Counted from the first letter of the stretch, positions 1 through 12,653 are shown. The stretch: 64,000 nucleotides of DNA from Adiantum capillus-veneris (GCA_014529385.2 CM043943.1:100940355-101004354), one strand, 5' to 3'. A program made the numbers and translations. Notes: generated from the letters alone by a model not told the origin.

Positions 1-1687
1 ATTATGCTTTTTTTTTTTTTTAATGAGGGTAGGTCTCTCTTGTCCTTTGAGTCACATGGATGTGGGCTCAAGGGAAGAAAATTATTGAGTATGATAGAAG
101 AGAATTGAGTGAATAATTTGGGAGTGCCTACTCTAGTAGAGGGTGCATTTTACAATAAGGTTAGTGGTTAGTGGTTAGTAGTTAGTAATTATTACTAAAA
201 AATATTTACAAAATCATTCACCAAATGGTGAGATATATGATGAGAAAAGTTAGAGAAGGGATGAGCTTGTAAAGAGAGGTTGAAGCTTTGGAGAAGTTGA
301 CATTCACCTCTTTACAGCACCGGAAGAAGAAGCAGTCAGCATGGCGAAGCAGCGCGTGTCGATGAAGCTATGTTATTTCAAACCTTGGAAAATTCATGAT
401 AAAAGCCTTCATTTGCAGAGGTTATCCTTGGATTTTTGCTGATTTTTTGAAGTTCTTTACAAAGCTGAAGAGAGTATGGTAATATGGACATATATGTAGA
501 GAGAAAGGGGGACACATAGGGTGTAGAAATGGAGGATGAAGGCTATGAAGGTGTGAAAGATGTGGCAATGGTGAAGAGGGTGAAGTAGTACATGGGAGTT
601 GCAGGTTTGGGAGTGGGAAGAAGAGGGAGGAGTGTGTGTGAAAGAGGAAAATGATAAAGTGGAAGAGGGAGTGTGGCTGCATAGCATGGGCAAACTGGGG
701 TCCACCAATAAAATCATAGCTCACAGCTCGTAGCTCAAAAACACATGAAAAAATTTGAGGTGAAAGTTCAGCTCACGAGCTACAACTTTTGTTTGTATCA
801 CCTTTTCAAATTCGGGGAGCATGTGATCTTTAAATATTCAGCAAAACCGACTCTTTTTTCACTGCACAAGGTCCTTGTGAGGTCCTTCTTTGGATGATTC
901 TTTTGAATACCTCCAAGAGTGAGCTCCCATGGTGCATGCATGCATTCCACATACCCTTGACCTTATTTGGTAGGTCTATAATTGAAGATATTATTGAGAT
1001 CATGATATAAGTGAATAGTACAACTAAGAAAATCAAACATTGAGGGGTCTAAAAAAATATGTACATGTCAAATATAAATAATATAGGTGGAAAAAATATA
1101 AAGGGGTCAAAATAAATCTCTCTCATTATAAGTCTACCATAAAAAGATGAATATTTTTTGTGTTCTAATTTATAAGAGTAAAAGAGAATAGATGTGGGAA
1201 GGAAAAATCACAATAGTGAAAAAATATACACATAAATAAAACTAGGTTTTTTGGATTTTTGTTGGGATGGAGTTATAGCTTGCATGAGATTATTTTTATA
1301 TGGAATAAAAAGTATGAAAAATGGTAAGAAAAAATATGGTAATGGTGAGTCAATGTACATAGCATAAATAACACACCATAGGTAGAAATATTTAAATAAA
1401 TACCAAAATAATTATGAAAAATCCTTTTATTTAGGCCCTATATACAATGAAATATTTACACACAAATGGGCCATAATATACTTATATTTTTTATTTTTTA
1501 TTTTTTTTGGCTCAACTTGCCTAGTGACTAGCTAGCTGAGGGTTTTTAAGAAGATATGGGAAAAGTCCCCTAACTCACACACACCTATATACAATGAAAT
1601 GGTAGGGATAGCCATGATGTTTGGATGATTTTGGTAGGGTGGGTTAACTCACTATGGCAATTATGGAGAGCCAAAAAACGGCTATCA
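1..1687 (-). repeat. Diverged Tat-type LTR, truncated by window edge
   Basis: Read on the minus strand this begins TGATAGCCG at 1687 and follows the LTR of the element at 48.9-61 kb block by block: the terminal 190 bp, the GCTAGCTAG segment, an AT-rich stretch, and a block near 640-720 with TGGACCCCAG and CTATGCAGCCACAC. Many substitutions and indels separate the two, so it is an older relative. No polypurine tract lies next to the TG end (positions 1688 onward), so it is either a solo LTR or the 5' LTR of an element continuing left of the window. Short open frames inside (for example 422-724, minus) reflect LTR sequence conservation, not a recognisable protein. Confidence 0.8.
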
Positions 1688-2270
1688 CTCGTTGGGTTAG
1701 ATTGAAGTCCCAAACCTTAGTCACTTCACTTGAGCTGAAAAGTGGACCTCAGTCCTTTCTTTAGTTTGAGTTGCAAGTATATCCATCATTCCTATTAGGC
1801 TCTCTTGATATGTTAAAGAAGTTTTTGGAAATGAGGGGATCTCAGATGAGTGTGGTGTTCAAAAACACCAAGGTAATGTATTAAAAACATAATAGTCATT
1901 GACAAGTCCACATTGTTATCTGAGTATCCGTTATAGATTGTAGTGACTATTTTATCAAACAATAGTTGGAATTTAAGGGATCTCAAATGAGTCTGCTGTA
2001 ACGCTAGTATAAAAATCAGTACTCCAATCTTTTCTTTAAAATGGGACTTTTAAGCTCAGTTTCAACTACATTCCAATTATACAAAAGGTAAAAAATCACC
2101 TTGAATAGATAGTCAAGAGGCTCACTCAATACATCATGCCTTGCACCTTCAATTATCAATTATCTTCTTCAAATGGTAAAGTTTCAAAGGAGTTTACAAT
2201 ATCCCTAGTTGTTTGGTCCACTATACATTGCACTATCACTATTGTTTTCTAGCCCATGCAAGGTGCTCAA
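1688..2270. other. Unassigned AT-rich spacer
   Basis: No credible reading frame, RNA gene or terminal repeat. It contains two copies of a phrase resembling 'ggatctcagatgagtgtg' (near 1838 and 1979) and merges into the tandem repeats to the right. Confidence 0.4.
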
Positions 2271-4860
2271 ACTTAAAGTTCATTTCCCCTACCTACTTAA
2301 AATGTTTATGCTAGCCTAATAGAGCCTACAACCCACCTTTTTGCCTAGAATTATCAAGGGTATATACACATTAGGCTTGCTCTTATGTTCAAGCCTCAAT
2401 TCAAAACGCATGGCTAACAAAACCTACAACTTCAGTTTTTGATTGTTAGTAGCATGTGCATGGATTGGTAGAGTTTAATTCAAACCACACTTCCTAGTGA
2501 TTGTCCAACCAATGCAAGATGCTTGAAACTATAGTTTTTATTCCTTTCCTACTTTAAAATTCATGTTAGTTAAGGAATGCTATAACCTACCTTTTGTTTT
2601 AAAAGTAGCAAGCATGTGTGAGGCTTGGCCTTAAGTTCAAGCCTCACTTGAAAGTGCACCACTAAGAGAGCCTATAAAATGGGTCTTAATTTTCTAATAG
2701 CATGTGCATGCACTGGTCAAGTTGAATCTTAAGTTCAACTCACACTTACAAGTGCTTGTCAGCCCATACAAGATGCTTGAACTTAAAGTCCACTTGCCCT
2801 TGACTTGAATCTTTTTACTAGTTTAGGATAGCCCATAACCCACTTTTTACTTAGAACTATCAAGCACATTAGACTTGAGGCCTTACTTTGAAGCCTCGCT
2901 TGAAAATAAAAAACTAAGGGAACGTACAAGATGGGGGGGGGGGGGGGGGGGGGGTTAGATTGTTGGTAGCTAGCATGGACAAGTCAAGTGCAACCTTAGA
3001 TTCAAGTATGTGTAAACATGAGGCTCGACCTTCAGTTTGAGCCTCTGATTCAAGAGACACTTGAAAGTGCTAATTCAAACCATGCAAGATTCTCAAACAT
3101 AAAGTACACTCTCACTTGATTTTTAAATCGCTTTACCTTTTTGCGTAGTACAGCAAGCATGTGTAGAGTGGGGAGATCGACCTTAACTTTGAGCCTCTCT
3201 TGAAAATGCACAAGTGAGGGAGCCTACAAGATGATGGGTCTAAGAATGTTGGTTTCTAGCATAGAAAGGTTAATTGTAACCTTATATTCAAGCCACACTT
3301 AGTAGCTGCATCTCCAATCCATTCAAGAGGCTCAAATTTAAACTCCACTTTTTCAGGCCTATTTGACAATTGTATGTTTTTTTTAGCATACCACAGTAAC
3401 CCATGTTTTTTTATAGGAGTAGCAAGCATGTACACCTAAGGCTCTACTTTAAATTCAAGCCTCACTTGGATAAGGGAGCCTAAAACATGGGACTAAGATT
3501 CTCAAGTTGCTATTATGGACACATCAGTTTTAACTTGAGATTCAAGCCACACTTGTAATTATTTGTCCAGCCCATGCAAGAGTCTTGAAATTAAAGTTCA
3601 CTATTGCTAACCTACTTAAAAAACATTAAATGATGATTTAGGGCAACCTATAATCCGTCTTTTTTCTTAGGATAGCAAGAATGTGTACGCCTGAGGCTCA
3701 ACCATAAGTTTGAGCCTCACTCGGAGGCACACAAATAAGATTGCCTAAAACATGGGTCTAAAATTCTAGATACCTAGCATGGACTCATTAAGTTTAACCT
3801 TAGATTCAAGTCACACTTGTACTTACTTGTTCAACCCATGTAGGATGTGTGAACTTAAAGGTGACTATCTCTTACTGGCTTAAAGATTTTATGCTAGTTT
3901 TCGACAACCTACAACCCACAACTTGGCTTAGAAGTCTAAGCAACATATGTATACCTGAGGCTCGACCTTAAGTCTCAACTTAACCTGAAAGAGCACAACT
4001 AAGGGAGTCTAAAAGAATGGATCTCTTAGCCCATAACCTTTGTTTTGTCTTAGAATTTCAAGCATATGTTACCTGAGGCTTGACCTTAATCTCAAGACTC
4101 ACTTGGAATTACACAAGTATTAAGGGAGCCTGAAAGATGGGTGTAAGATTCTAGGTAACTAGCATATGTTACATGAGGCCTAACCTTAAGCTCAAGCCTC
4201 ACTCGGAATTTCACAAGTACTAAGGGAGACTGAAAGATGGGTGTAAGATTCTAGGTAACTAGCATGGACTTGTCAAGTGTAGCCTCAGATTCAAATCAAC
4301 CCACCTTTTTCCTAGAAATCATGTGTATGCCTAAGGATCAATCTTAAGTTTGGGCCTCACCTATAGGTGCACAACTAAGACATCTTTTACAAGATGGGTC
4401 TTGGATTGTTGGTATTTGACATGAACTGGTCAATTTTAAACTAGAATCCAATGACTCTTGCACGTGGTTTCTCAACCCATCAAGAGGCTCAAACTTAAAG
4501 TCCACTTTACCTTGCTAACTTAGAAACTTTATGCTAGTTTAAGATGGCCCCTATAACTTACTCTTTTGCCTAGTATTAGCAAGTATTTTTTCACTTCAGT
4601 CTCGGCCTTCAGTTTGAGACTCACTTGGAAGTCCACCACTAATAGAGGTCCTACAAGATAGGTCTTAAATTGTTGGTATCTAGCATGGGGGGCTGGTGAA
4701 GTTTAAACTAGATTCTCGCCACACTTGGGAGTGACTCCCTAACCCATGTAAAAGGCTCAAACTTAAAGCCCACTAACCTTGCTTGCTTGAAATATTTAAG
4801 CTAGTTTTAGACAGCCTATACCTCAACTAAGAAGAGAGCTTATAAGTGGGTTTTAAGGGT
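2271..4860. repeat. Degenerate tandem repeat, unit about 260-280 bp
   Basis: The phrase CTAGCATGGAC(A/T) recurs near 2971, 3255, 3510, 3775, 4259 and 4680, and the phrase 'gaggctcgaccttaag' recurs between copies, giving a unit of roughly 260-280 bp with strong divergence. Shared words with the 325-bp array (AGGCTC, CTTAAGTT, GCTAGCATG, CAAGTCAAG) show the two arrays are related. A run of 22 G residues sits at 2933-2954 where other units read 'caagatgggtct'. No gene is visible. Confidence 0.75.
2933..2954 (+). repeat. G22 homopolymer
   Basis: Twenty-two consecutive G residues, expanded from a GGG that other units of the same tandem repeat carry at this place. It could form a G-quadruplex; length may be unreliable in sequencing. 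Confidence 0.9.
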
Positions 4861-5991
4861 TTTGGTAGCTAGGAAGATTAAGTCAATTTCAACTTTAAAC
4901 TCAAGTCACTCACTTTTAAAACTGCTTCCCAACGTAAGCAAGAGGCTTGCACTTATGTTCAAGCCTCCCTTGCCATCTTCAAAATTCTATGTCATTTCAA
5001 GACAACTACCCCTGTGCATAGAACTAGCAAGATTTGTACATGAGACTCTAGCTTATGTTATAGTATCCTTTTCCCATGCATGCTTCTCTCAAAATAGTAC
5101 CAAGCCCTATCCATGCATGTTCACTAGGCTTGCATTTGCAAGTGAGGCTCCAACTTAAGTTCAAGCCTCCTTTGCTCATTTGAAAAAATCTATGGTGGTT
5201 AAGCAGTAGGTATTTTCCACCATTGTATCAAGCCATATCCATGCATACTGGAAGTGCAGAATGCCTACAAGTTGAGATGTAGCATGTACAAGTCAAGTTC
5301 TACCCTAAATTTAAAGCACTCTTGAAACTACTTTCCCAACTTATGCAAGAGGTTGAAGCTTAAGTTTGATCCTCCCTTGCTATCTTACAGATTCTATCGT
5401 AGATCAGGAGAGGCTAAAGTAACAAGCCATATCCATGCATGCTTACTAAGGTAGCATTTGCAAGTGAGGCTCCAACTTAATTTTGAGTCTCCTTTACTCA
5501 CTTGAAAACATCTATGCTTGTTTACCAAGCTATTATCCACCATTGTATCAATCCACACACATGCATAGTGTGTGGAAGTGTGTACACCTATGAATTCCTA
5601 CAAGTTTAGAGCTAGCATGTAAAAGTCAAGTTCTACCCTAAGTCTAAAGCACTCTTGACAGTACTTTCTCAACTTATGTAAGAGGATCAAGCTTAAGTTC
5701 TCGATCCTCCCTTTCTATTTCAAATGCTAGATTAGGTAAGGCTATAGTAACAAGACATATCCATGCATGTTTACTAGGCTAGCATTTGCAAGTGAGGATC
5801 CAGCTTGAAACATCTATGATGGTTTAGGACAAAAGCTATTATCCACCATTGTATCAAGCCATACGCATGTATAGTGTGTGGAAGTGCACACCTATCATGA
5901 ATGCCTACAAGTGAGAGAAAGCATGTACAACTCAAGTTATACCCTAAATTTAAAACTCTCTAGAAACTAATTTCCGAACTTATGCAAGACC
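4861..5991. repeat. 325-bp satellite array, left part
   Basis: Tandem copies with a spacing of about 324-329 bp, judged from the phrase GCATTTGCAAGTGAGG near 5132, 5453 and 5783. Each monomer has a stretch centred on CTTAAG with dyad symmetry (GAGGCTC...GAGCCTC). The array stops at 5991 where the LTR of element 1 begins and resumes at 15747, so the element interrupted a continuous array. Confidence 0.85.
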
Positions 5992-8011
5992 TGTTGTCGA
6001 GAAATTTGCGGTCTTGACAGGAAAGCACCGGGCTTATAACTGTGAGAGTTTGTGAGAGAACTCCAAAAAAACTATATGAAGGAGTTAAACCATAGATGCC
6101 ATGAAGACTAGGGTTTGGAAGGAAGTGCAATCAAAGAAATCCCACTTTTTCTCTCTTGCACTCACACACACAAAGAAAGAACACAAAAGAGAGTGTAAAA
6201 ACAACACAAAGATGAAAACATCAAGGCTACAGTCATCTCGTATCATGGATAATATGAAAGGGTGTATAGATGAGTCAATGGTATTCAATCTTGGCTGACC
6301 AAATAGGCTACGAATTGTTCTTTGGAATTGTAGTTTTGTGCTTACTATAATATATATATTTTGCCTAGTGATTGGGATTAATTGTGTGTACAAATCCTCT
6401 TGGTTCATAGCAAGATAACTACGCTTACGTCAAAAGAAAAGTTATAGTCTATGAGAGGTAGTATAATGGGATCCAGTGATAGAAGTATTTCATTGAGCCT
6501 TTCTGGGCCAAAGAGAAACACTATACGTTGTTGAAAGTGTATTTTACAGCTAATCCATACATAAATTCTAATAGATCGTACATAGTGAAAGCGCTAGAAA
6601 TTATCATCATGTGGATTATTCATCTAGGATAACTCTAGTATGTGTAAAATGTAGATATGAGAGAAGAGAAGGGAAGAGAAGAGAAGAGAGTTTCCCTCCC
6701 AAGCCCTATTCTTGCCCGTAGGCAATAAGGATACTGCGGGGAGAGATGTACCTCTAGCACGGAGAACCTAAAATTTGTAGAGAGGATGAATTACTAAGAA
6801 TGAGAGAGATAGGTTTGGTTAACGAGATGAGATTAGATATATATATATGTTGGATTAGAGACGAAAAAGAAAACAACAAGAAATCAAGAAAACATCAATG
6901 TAGAACACATCTTACTTGACAAACCCTTCGACACCATTATTGATGGAGAGAGAAGAAGAGGAGAGAACTCCACTTTGATTGATACGCCAAGTCGAAGACC
7001 TTATTTGATTAGAGTTGATCTTCCATGGATAGCATGCAAGAATGGCTAGTCTTCCTCTAGGAGAAAGTGTACGCTTAGGATTTTGTTAATGGCTAAGTAC
7101 AATTTGGCGTTACTACTCACTCCCTCATGGATTCCTCTCATCAATGGGTTGAATGCTTGAGTTCTTTTCAAGGAAGAAGAGGTTTCCTTCTATAGGTGAA
7201 GGGAACCCCCAAGGGTTTACACAAGAAGAGAAGAGCCAGTGTGAACAGAAATTGGAAAAGTTGGAAATGAGTTGTCCCTATATGACGTGGGTAGACTGGG
7301 GTCCAGTATTTTGATCATATCTCCTTAACCCTGGCTTCAAATAAAAAAGTAAAAATATGGGCAAAAACTTCAGCTCATTATCTACGATTTTCATTTAAAA
7401 TTTTTTTTCCAATTCGGATTGGAGCCGTGTGTAAAAAAATCATCAAAATAGGGTCCATTTCTGGCAGCAAAAGTCTTCTTGTGGTCCCCTTAGCCTAGAA
7501 TTTCATTTGATTCCAAAGGACACCTCATGCCGTATGAAAGCATGACATTGCTCCTTGACAAAATTTTGTAATCATGCTTACAATAATGCATTAAAATAAG
7601 TGTATCTTTGAAATCATGCCACCTAGTGTCCCACTAGGATTTGATTCCATCCTAGTAGCTATTTAAAAAGAAATATTAAAAAATATGAAAAATACATAGA
7701 ATATATATATTGGAGTTTACCCTAGATATAGGATCTAGCTAGGGTGTGAGATGATAATGAGATAGTAGAAATAAAGAATCAATGCTTTTTGCCCCAAGTT
7801 AAAGAGGCGGAGCTATTGACACTTTTCCCATAGTATTTTATGATGGTAAAGTAAGAATAGGTTACCCTTGAGAAAAATAATAGGATGAGATAGAAGGCTT
7901 ATTATTATACTTAAATATACATGTGTACATTATAGGAAAGATAATTATGTATCTAAAAAATTACAAGATAGATCTTGTAGCATGCGTTCCCACTATGTAC
8001 GTGTCACAACA
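5992..8011 (-). repeat. Element 1 3' LTR
   Basis: In the element's orientation this is the downstream LTR, 2020 bp, next to the polypurine tract at 8018-8029. Compared with the other LTR (13735-15746) the segment 5992-6623 carries about 30 substitutions plus small indels, whereas 6624-7947 is identical over 1324 bp. Contains a stop-less copy of the leader peptide ORF. Confidence 0.93.
6085..6408 (-). pseudogene. Leader peptide ORF copy, stop codon lost
   Basis: Copy of the 70-residue leader ORF located in the 3' LTR. It keeps the ATG and the MNQEDLYTQLIPITRQ start and the IFVLF end, but the TGA that ends the copy in the 5' LTR is altered here, so the frame reads on for 37 further residues without meaning. 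About nine amino-acid replacements separate it from the copy at 13936-14148, as expected of an unexpressed or unselected 3' LTR copy. Confidence 0.6.
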
Positions 8012-8017
8012 CGATAT

Positions 8018-8029
8018 CCACCCCCTCTA
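8018..8029 (-). other. Element 1 polypurine tract
   Basis: Minus-strand purine run AGAGGGGGTGG, six bases from the start of the 3' LTR. It sits where Ty3 elements prime plus-strand DNA synthesis. A near-identical tract occurs at 23027-23038 beside an integrase tail remnant. Confidence 0.8.
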
Positions 8030-8149
8030 AACCTGCACGTCCTCCGGTATGTGCCACATTATTTTTTTGTAAGATCAGACCTCTTGTACATCTTCCTTTC
8101 TTTCTTCTTCAATGGATGATTCCAAAGATTCATCTTCACATGTGTTTTG

Positions 8150-10045
8150 CTATTCCTCCTCATCAACATTTTCTAGATCATTGTCAGTTCTTCTCTTAAA
8201 CATTTTGATCCTTTTTCCTGCAGTGGGAATCTTTACTTCTGTACCATCTAGTTCAGAAAAGCTGTAAGTAGAATTTTCATGCACATGCTTTACAACATAT
8301 GGTCCAAACCATCTTTTTGAGAACTTACGCATGACTGTGTACTGGTTATCAAGGCTACTATCATATACTAAAACCCAGTCACCTTTGTCAATTACTTTGC
8401 CTGTAAGCCGATGTCTCTTATCAAAGTAGTCCTTGTTTTTCAGCCTTGCATTTTTGAGTCGTTCTTTTGCAGCCTCAATGTCTCCAGGTCTTCTCTCTAG
8501 TTGCCTTATGCTCAATGCAAGGAGATCTTCCCTGCTAAGCCCCTCTTGCCAAGGTAGTACATTCCATGTGGGAATTGTATCTTCAATCGGCATCAATGGC
8601 TTTTGACCATACATTATCTCCGCAGGCATGTAGCCATTTACTGAGCTATGTGTTGTACGATCAAACCATAAAGCATATGGTAACAGTTTTGGCCACTCAC
8701 CAACTCTTCCTTCGCAAGCCTTGGCCAAAGCTTTGATAATAGGAGGATGCCCTCTTTCACTTTTTCCATTGCCTTCAGGGTTGTAAGCTGTGGTAAGAGA
8801 AAGCTTGATTCCTAATGTGGAAAAGAACTCCCTTGCTTCTTCAACATCCATTTCACCTCTATCTGCAGTGATCTTTCCCACACAACCATAACGGCAAATC
8901 ACCTCATCAAGAAGGAATTTGCACACAGCTTCTGTGGTTTTAGCTCTTAATGCTCTTCCTTCAACCTGATTAGTTAGGTCCTCTTGTGCAAGAACCAAGT
9001 ATCTCATCTGCCAGAGTCCTAGAGGCATTGTGACTAGATCCACAACCCATTTATAGTGCATGGCTAGTGGATATGTAGGGTGCAATCCATCATGATTTCG
9101 GACATTTGAATACATTTGACAACTTACGCACGACTCTACAAATTGAGATACATCTTTATACATACTCTTCCACCAGTATTTTTCTTTCAACTTAGAGAAG
9201 GTTTCCCACACACCCCTGTGTCCAGCCCATAGACTCTCATGAAATTCTTGCATGAGCTTTACTTGAGTCTCTCTTTTACATATAACCCATTGTGGTGTAG
9301 CACCCTTTTGTTTAGGATGCTTCCACAAGTAACCATCCTTTAAAAAGTACCCATATGCTTTCCTGCGTATCCTCTTGAATTCTTGTTCAGACCAATCATC
9401 CTGTTTTGTTAGAGTACTCAAGTAGCTTCCAATAGAAATCCAATCACCTTCATAAAGATCTTTCAAGAACAATTCAAGTGAATTATTCATGTAGACATTG
9501 TTACCTTTGACATGAGAGATAGAATATAACTTTCTGCCTACATCATCTCCCTCGTCAATCATTTGTGACTCATCTTCATACCTTGCCCTTGATAGCATAT
9601 CTGCCACTATATTGTCTTTACCTGCAATGTGCTTAAACTCGGGATTTAAGGACTCAATGTAGGAAATCCACCGCAACATAGCAATGTCTGGCGTTGAGCA
9701 GCTTGTAATCATCCCAAGAAGTGGTAGACAATCTGTTTCTACAACCACACATGCACCAATTAGGTACTCTCTCCCACTTTTCAAGGCTGTAACCATACCC
9801 CATAACTCTCTCTTTATATGTGTATAGTTTCTTTGGCGATCACTTAGTACCTTTGCTCCAAATCTTACCACATACATGTGTCCTTCTTTGTCATCTTGCC
9901 CTATTGCCCATCCAATCCCTGTAGGACTGGTTTCTACTGTCACAATTACTGGCCTTTGACACTCATAGTCTACCTTTCTCAAAGTCGTGATGACTGGAGA
10001 AAATCCTTTAGCTTTTTCATGGATTTTACATGTGCTTCTTTCCAT
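8150..10045 (-). pseudogene. Element 1 RNase H and integrase
   Basis: Open frame of 631 residues, the largest intact part of element 1. Residues about 30-155 are RNase H, with E80, D105 and D149 in the expected places but E38 where an aspartate is usual. Integrase follows: zinc-binding H269, H276, C306, C309; catalytic triad D336, D395 and E430 (spacing D-x58-D-x34-E); then a C-terminal GPY/F-like module with RWFGPYVVKH near residue 528. No chromodomain follows. The frame starts inside the RNase H because pol is frameshifted in the 67-bp overlap with the RT frame (9979-10045), so no complete polyprotein can be made. Confidence 0.9.
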
Positions 10046-11502
10046 TTAAACTTTTGATTCTTTCTAAGCAGCTGATCAGCTACATGTGCATAATGTGGAA
10101 TCCAAATAACATAGAAGACACATGCTCCCAGAAACCTTCTAACCTCAGTGATTCTAGTGCATGTTTCTTTCATTCTTTGGATGGCATCTACCTTTGTTGG
10201 ACAAGGTTTCCTACCATATGGCCTGCACATGTTCCCCACAATGAGCACTTTATTGACACCAAACATAGACTTTTTCCCTGACAATGTAAGATACACTTCT
10301 TCCAACCTAGACAAAATTTTATCACAATCATTTATGTGATTTACCACAAACTTGCGACATCCCTTGAGATCCAAAGCTTCATCTTTGTCACTTTCTTCAC
10401 ATCCTTTGATAGGCAAATCATCAATGAAAGGCATTGTGATTTGAGGAATAAAGTCACGTAAGACCTTATTCATCTCATTCATCATATGTGCAACCATGTT
10501 GGTTGCTCCCTGTGGCAAGGTACATATCCTTACCAAACCCAAAGGTGTCCTCATGGTTGTCAAGTCTCTGCTTTCGATTGCAAGCTGAAATTGATCATAC
10601 CCTGAGTAGAGATCCCCAATTGAGTAGATTGCCCTCACTGCAAAGGACTCTGCAAACTCATCCACAATTGGACATGTACCTACATTTCTAATTGTCACCT
10701 TGTTCACTGGTTGCATATCTTGGATTAAGCGTAGAGAACCATTATTCTTTGGAACTGTGAACCACCTGTTTGAGTATGGAGCACAAGAAGGCTCCAAGAT
10801 TCCCATTTTGATTTTCTCATTCAGTAGCTCTACTAACTTTGGCAAATGAGCCTTTGGAACCAGAATAGGCCGCAGATTCCAAGGCACATGAGGTATTGTG
10901 AAAATTACCATAGGAGCTACAATAGAAGGATCAACACATCCTATCTCATGTGGCTCAAATGCAAAAGCCTTACCATGCTTTGAAAGCATTTCTTTGAAGC
11001 ACTTTGTCTCCTCCTGTGTTAGAAACTCCTCGCGACCAATCTGCAACTTTTGGAAAGACTCCTTCGTGAAGGTATGCCCAATCTTTTTAGGATCCCTCAA
11101 ACTTGGTTGTAAAGAAGTCTGATCGATCTTTTCCCTGTTGTTAGGTGGTAAGGGTGAAGCTATTGGTTTCACCTTCTTTGCTACACTCTTGTACTTAGTT
11201 TCAACATGGACTTTCGGGCCAATTGTTTGGCTTTCTTTAAAGGCTTCTATTACTTCATACATTTCCATAGAGCATACTTCCACAAATTCATTTTCAAGAT
11301 GCAAACTAGACTCCATTATAGTATCAAGCTCACCCATAATATCTACAAAAGAAACTTGCTCACACAAACCCAAAACATTTTCAGTAGGCTTTAGCAACCC
11401 ACTCTTTTTCATGCCTATTTGTACATTATGCACATATTTCCTCTCACATCTCTTCAAATCTTCAAGTTTTGTAAAACATATTGATCCATTCCTTGTTCCC
11501 AA
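9979..11502 (-). pseudogene. Element 1 reverse transcriptase
   Basis: Open frame of 507 residues with a recognisable Ty3 reverse transcriptase: SLRLIQDMQPVNK and FQLAIESRDLTTMRTPLG in the fingers and palm, LPQGATN, and the catalytic FIDDLPIKG (the two aspartates present). The thumb and connection region RFLGACVFYV follows. The frame has no ATG at its left end and is out of frame with both the protease upstream and the RNase H downstream, so it is a fragment of a decayed polyprotein. FIDDLPIKG is unlike the YVDD/FIDD contexts of chromoviruses and Tat elements, which supports a separate lineage for this element. Confidence 0.9.
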
Positions 11503-11579
11503 GGAGCTCGCTGAGAAAGTTTCACCTATTTTTAGATCAGGCGAGACCCTTTTTCTTTCTGTACCTCTACAATCCCGCT

Positions 11580-12066
11580 TTACAATGGTACTTGGCCAAA
11601 ACCCATCATTTCTCTATGATCATGAAACTTTTTCCTCACCTTTGGTAGAGGATGTTCTCTGAGGTTGTCACGATTTCTTTCATGGTTTACACAAACTATG
11701 AGAAATTGGACCGCTCGTTTACCATCTTTGCTATGTATCCTAGCATATGTTGAACCATCATCCATTACCTTTGTTTCCATTCGAACTCCCACAATGTAGG
11801 GCTGTCTAAGGATGAGATGATATGAAGATGTATCATGTACAAAGAAGTTTTGGTCAATCTTTACATCACCTATTGTCACCTTCACACCTGGACATGCTGC
11901 ATACAATTCACCGGATGAATTGTTTGCCACGTTTACCATCAGCCATGATCTGTGTCCATCGGCCATTTGCACTTGTTGTAGAGACTCTTTGACATTATGT
12001 TTATTTCTGAACCATGGTCAATGAACCATGGTCAATCAAGGCAACAAATGGCTCTTGAAGATCACC
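11580..12066 (-). pseudogene. Element 1 aspartic protease, disrupted
   Basis: Reading 12066 down to 11580 on the minus strand gives a retropepsin-like segment: EPFVALIDHGS at the catalytic site (DHG in place of the usual D-S/T-G), and HLILRQPYI in the position of the conserved ILGxPW block. An exact 14-bp tandem duplication (12009-12022 and 12023-12036) falls inside the active-site codons, and a second indel lies near 12080-12095. The two shifts nearly compensate but stop codons lie between them (12066-12068 and about 12003), so no active enzyme is encoded. Confidence 0.8.
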
Positions 12067-12647
12067 TATCTTGACCAAAGTTTCTGTACTAGCCCTTGCC
12101 CAGTGACTTCATGAATAGTAGCTCCTAGGAAATGCTTCACTCTCCCACTAGATTGGTAGCATCCTACCACAGCTCCATCATCCTCCTTATTTTGCAGTTG
12201 CATCCCTTGTGTCTTCGAGGTTTCCCCTTCAACCTGTGGACAAGAAACTTCAGCAAGGGTTTGCCTCTTCCTCTTGATGATGTCAATGATCTCCTCATGG
12301 AATTCACGCTTTGCAATGCCAAGAACTTCTCCCAAAGTAAACTCAATCTTGCTATTCAAGATCCTTTCCTCCAAGACTTTCTTTAAATCTGTAGAAACCT
12401 CAATATCATATTGTAGTTTATAAGTTGGGCCTTTTGTCTTACCTTTTGTTGGCTCTTTCTTCTTTCCTGTTGTAGACTCCTCCATGAGTACTTCAGGTGG
12501 AGATGCTCCTTGTGTTGAGGGCCAAATTTGACCATGATGGTCACTCGCCTCCTCATCATTAAGGTGCTCAATTTTTACTCCATAAGTAGCTGCCTCAACT
12601 GCAGAACTAGCACGGTTAGTTGCCATATCTTCAACTAAGGTTTGCAT
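12066..12647 (-). pseudogene. Element 1 linker upstream of protease
   Basis: Open frame of 193 residues in the same frame as gag but separated from it by a single TAG (12654-12656). It is rich in charged residues and contains a segment, ERILNSKIEFTLGEVLGIAK, that resembles the conserved helix preceding retropepsin in related retroelements. It begins MQTLVEDM just after the stop. It ends early by a frameshift just before the protease active site. Assignment rests on position and weak similarity. Confidence 0.6.
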
Positions 12648-12653
12648 TCCCCC

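Noticed and set aside
4861-5991. CRISPR-like array
   Set aside because: Units of about 325 bp without short conserved repeats and unique spacers; this is a plant satellite.
6085-6408. A 107-residue version of the leader peptide as the true protein
   Set aside because: The extra 37 residues come from loss of the stop in the 3' LTR copy; both other copies end at residue 70.
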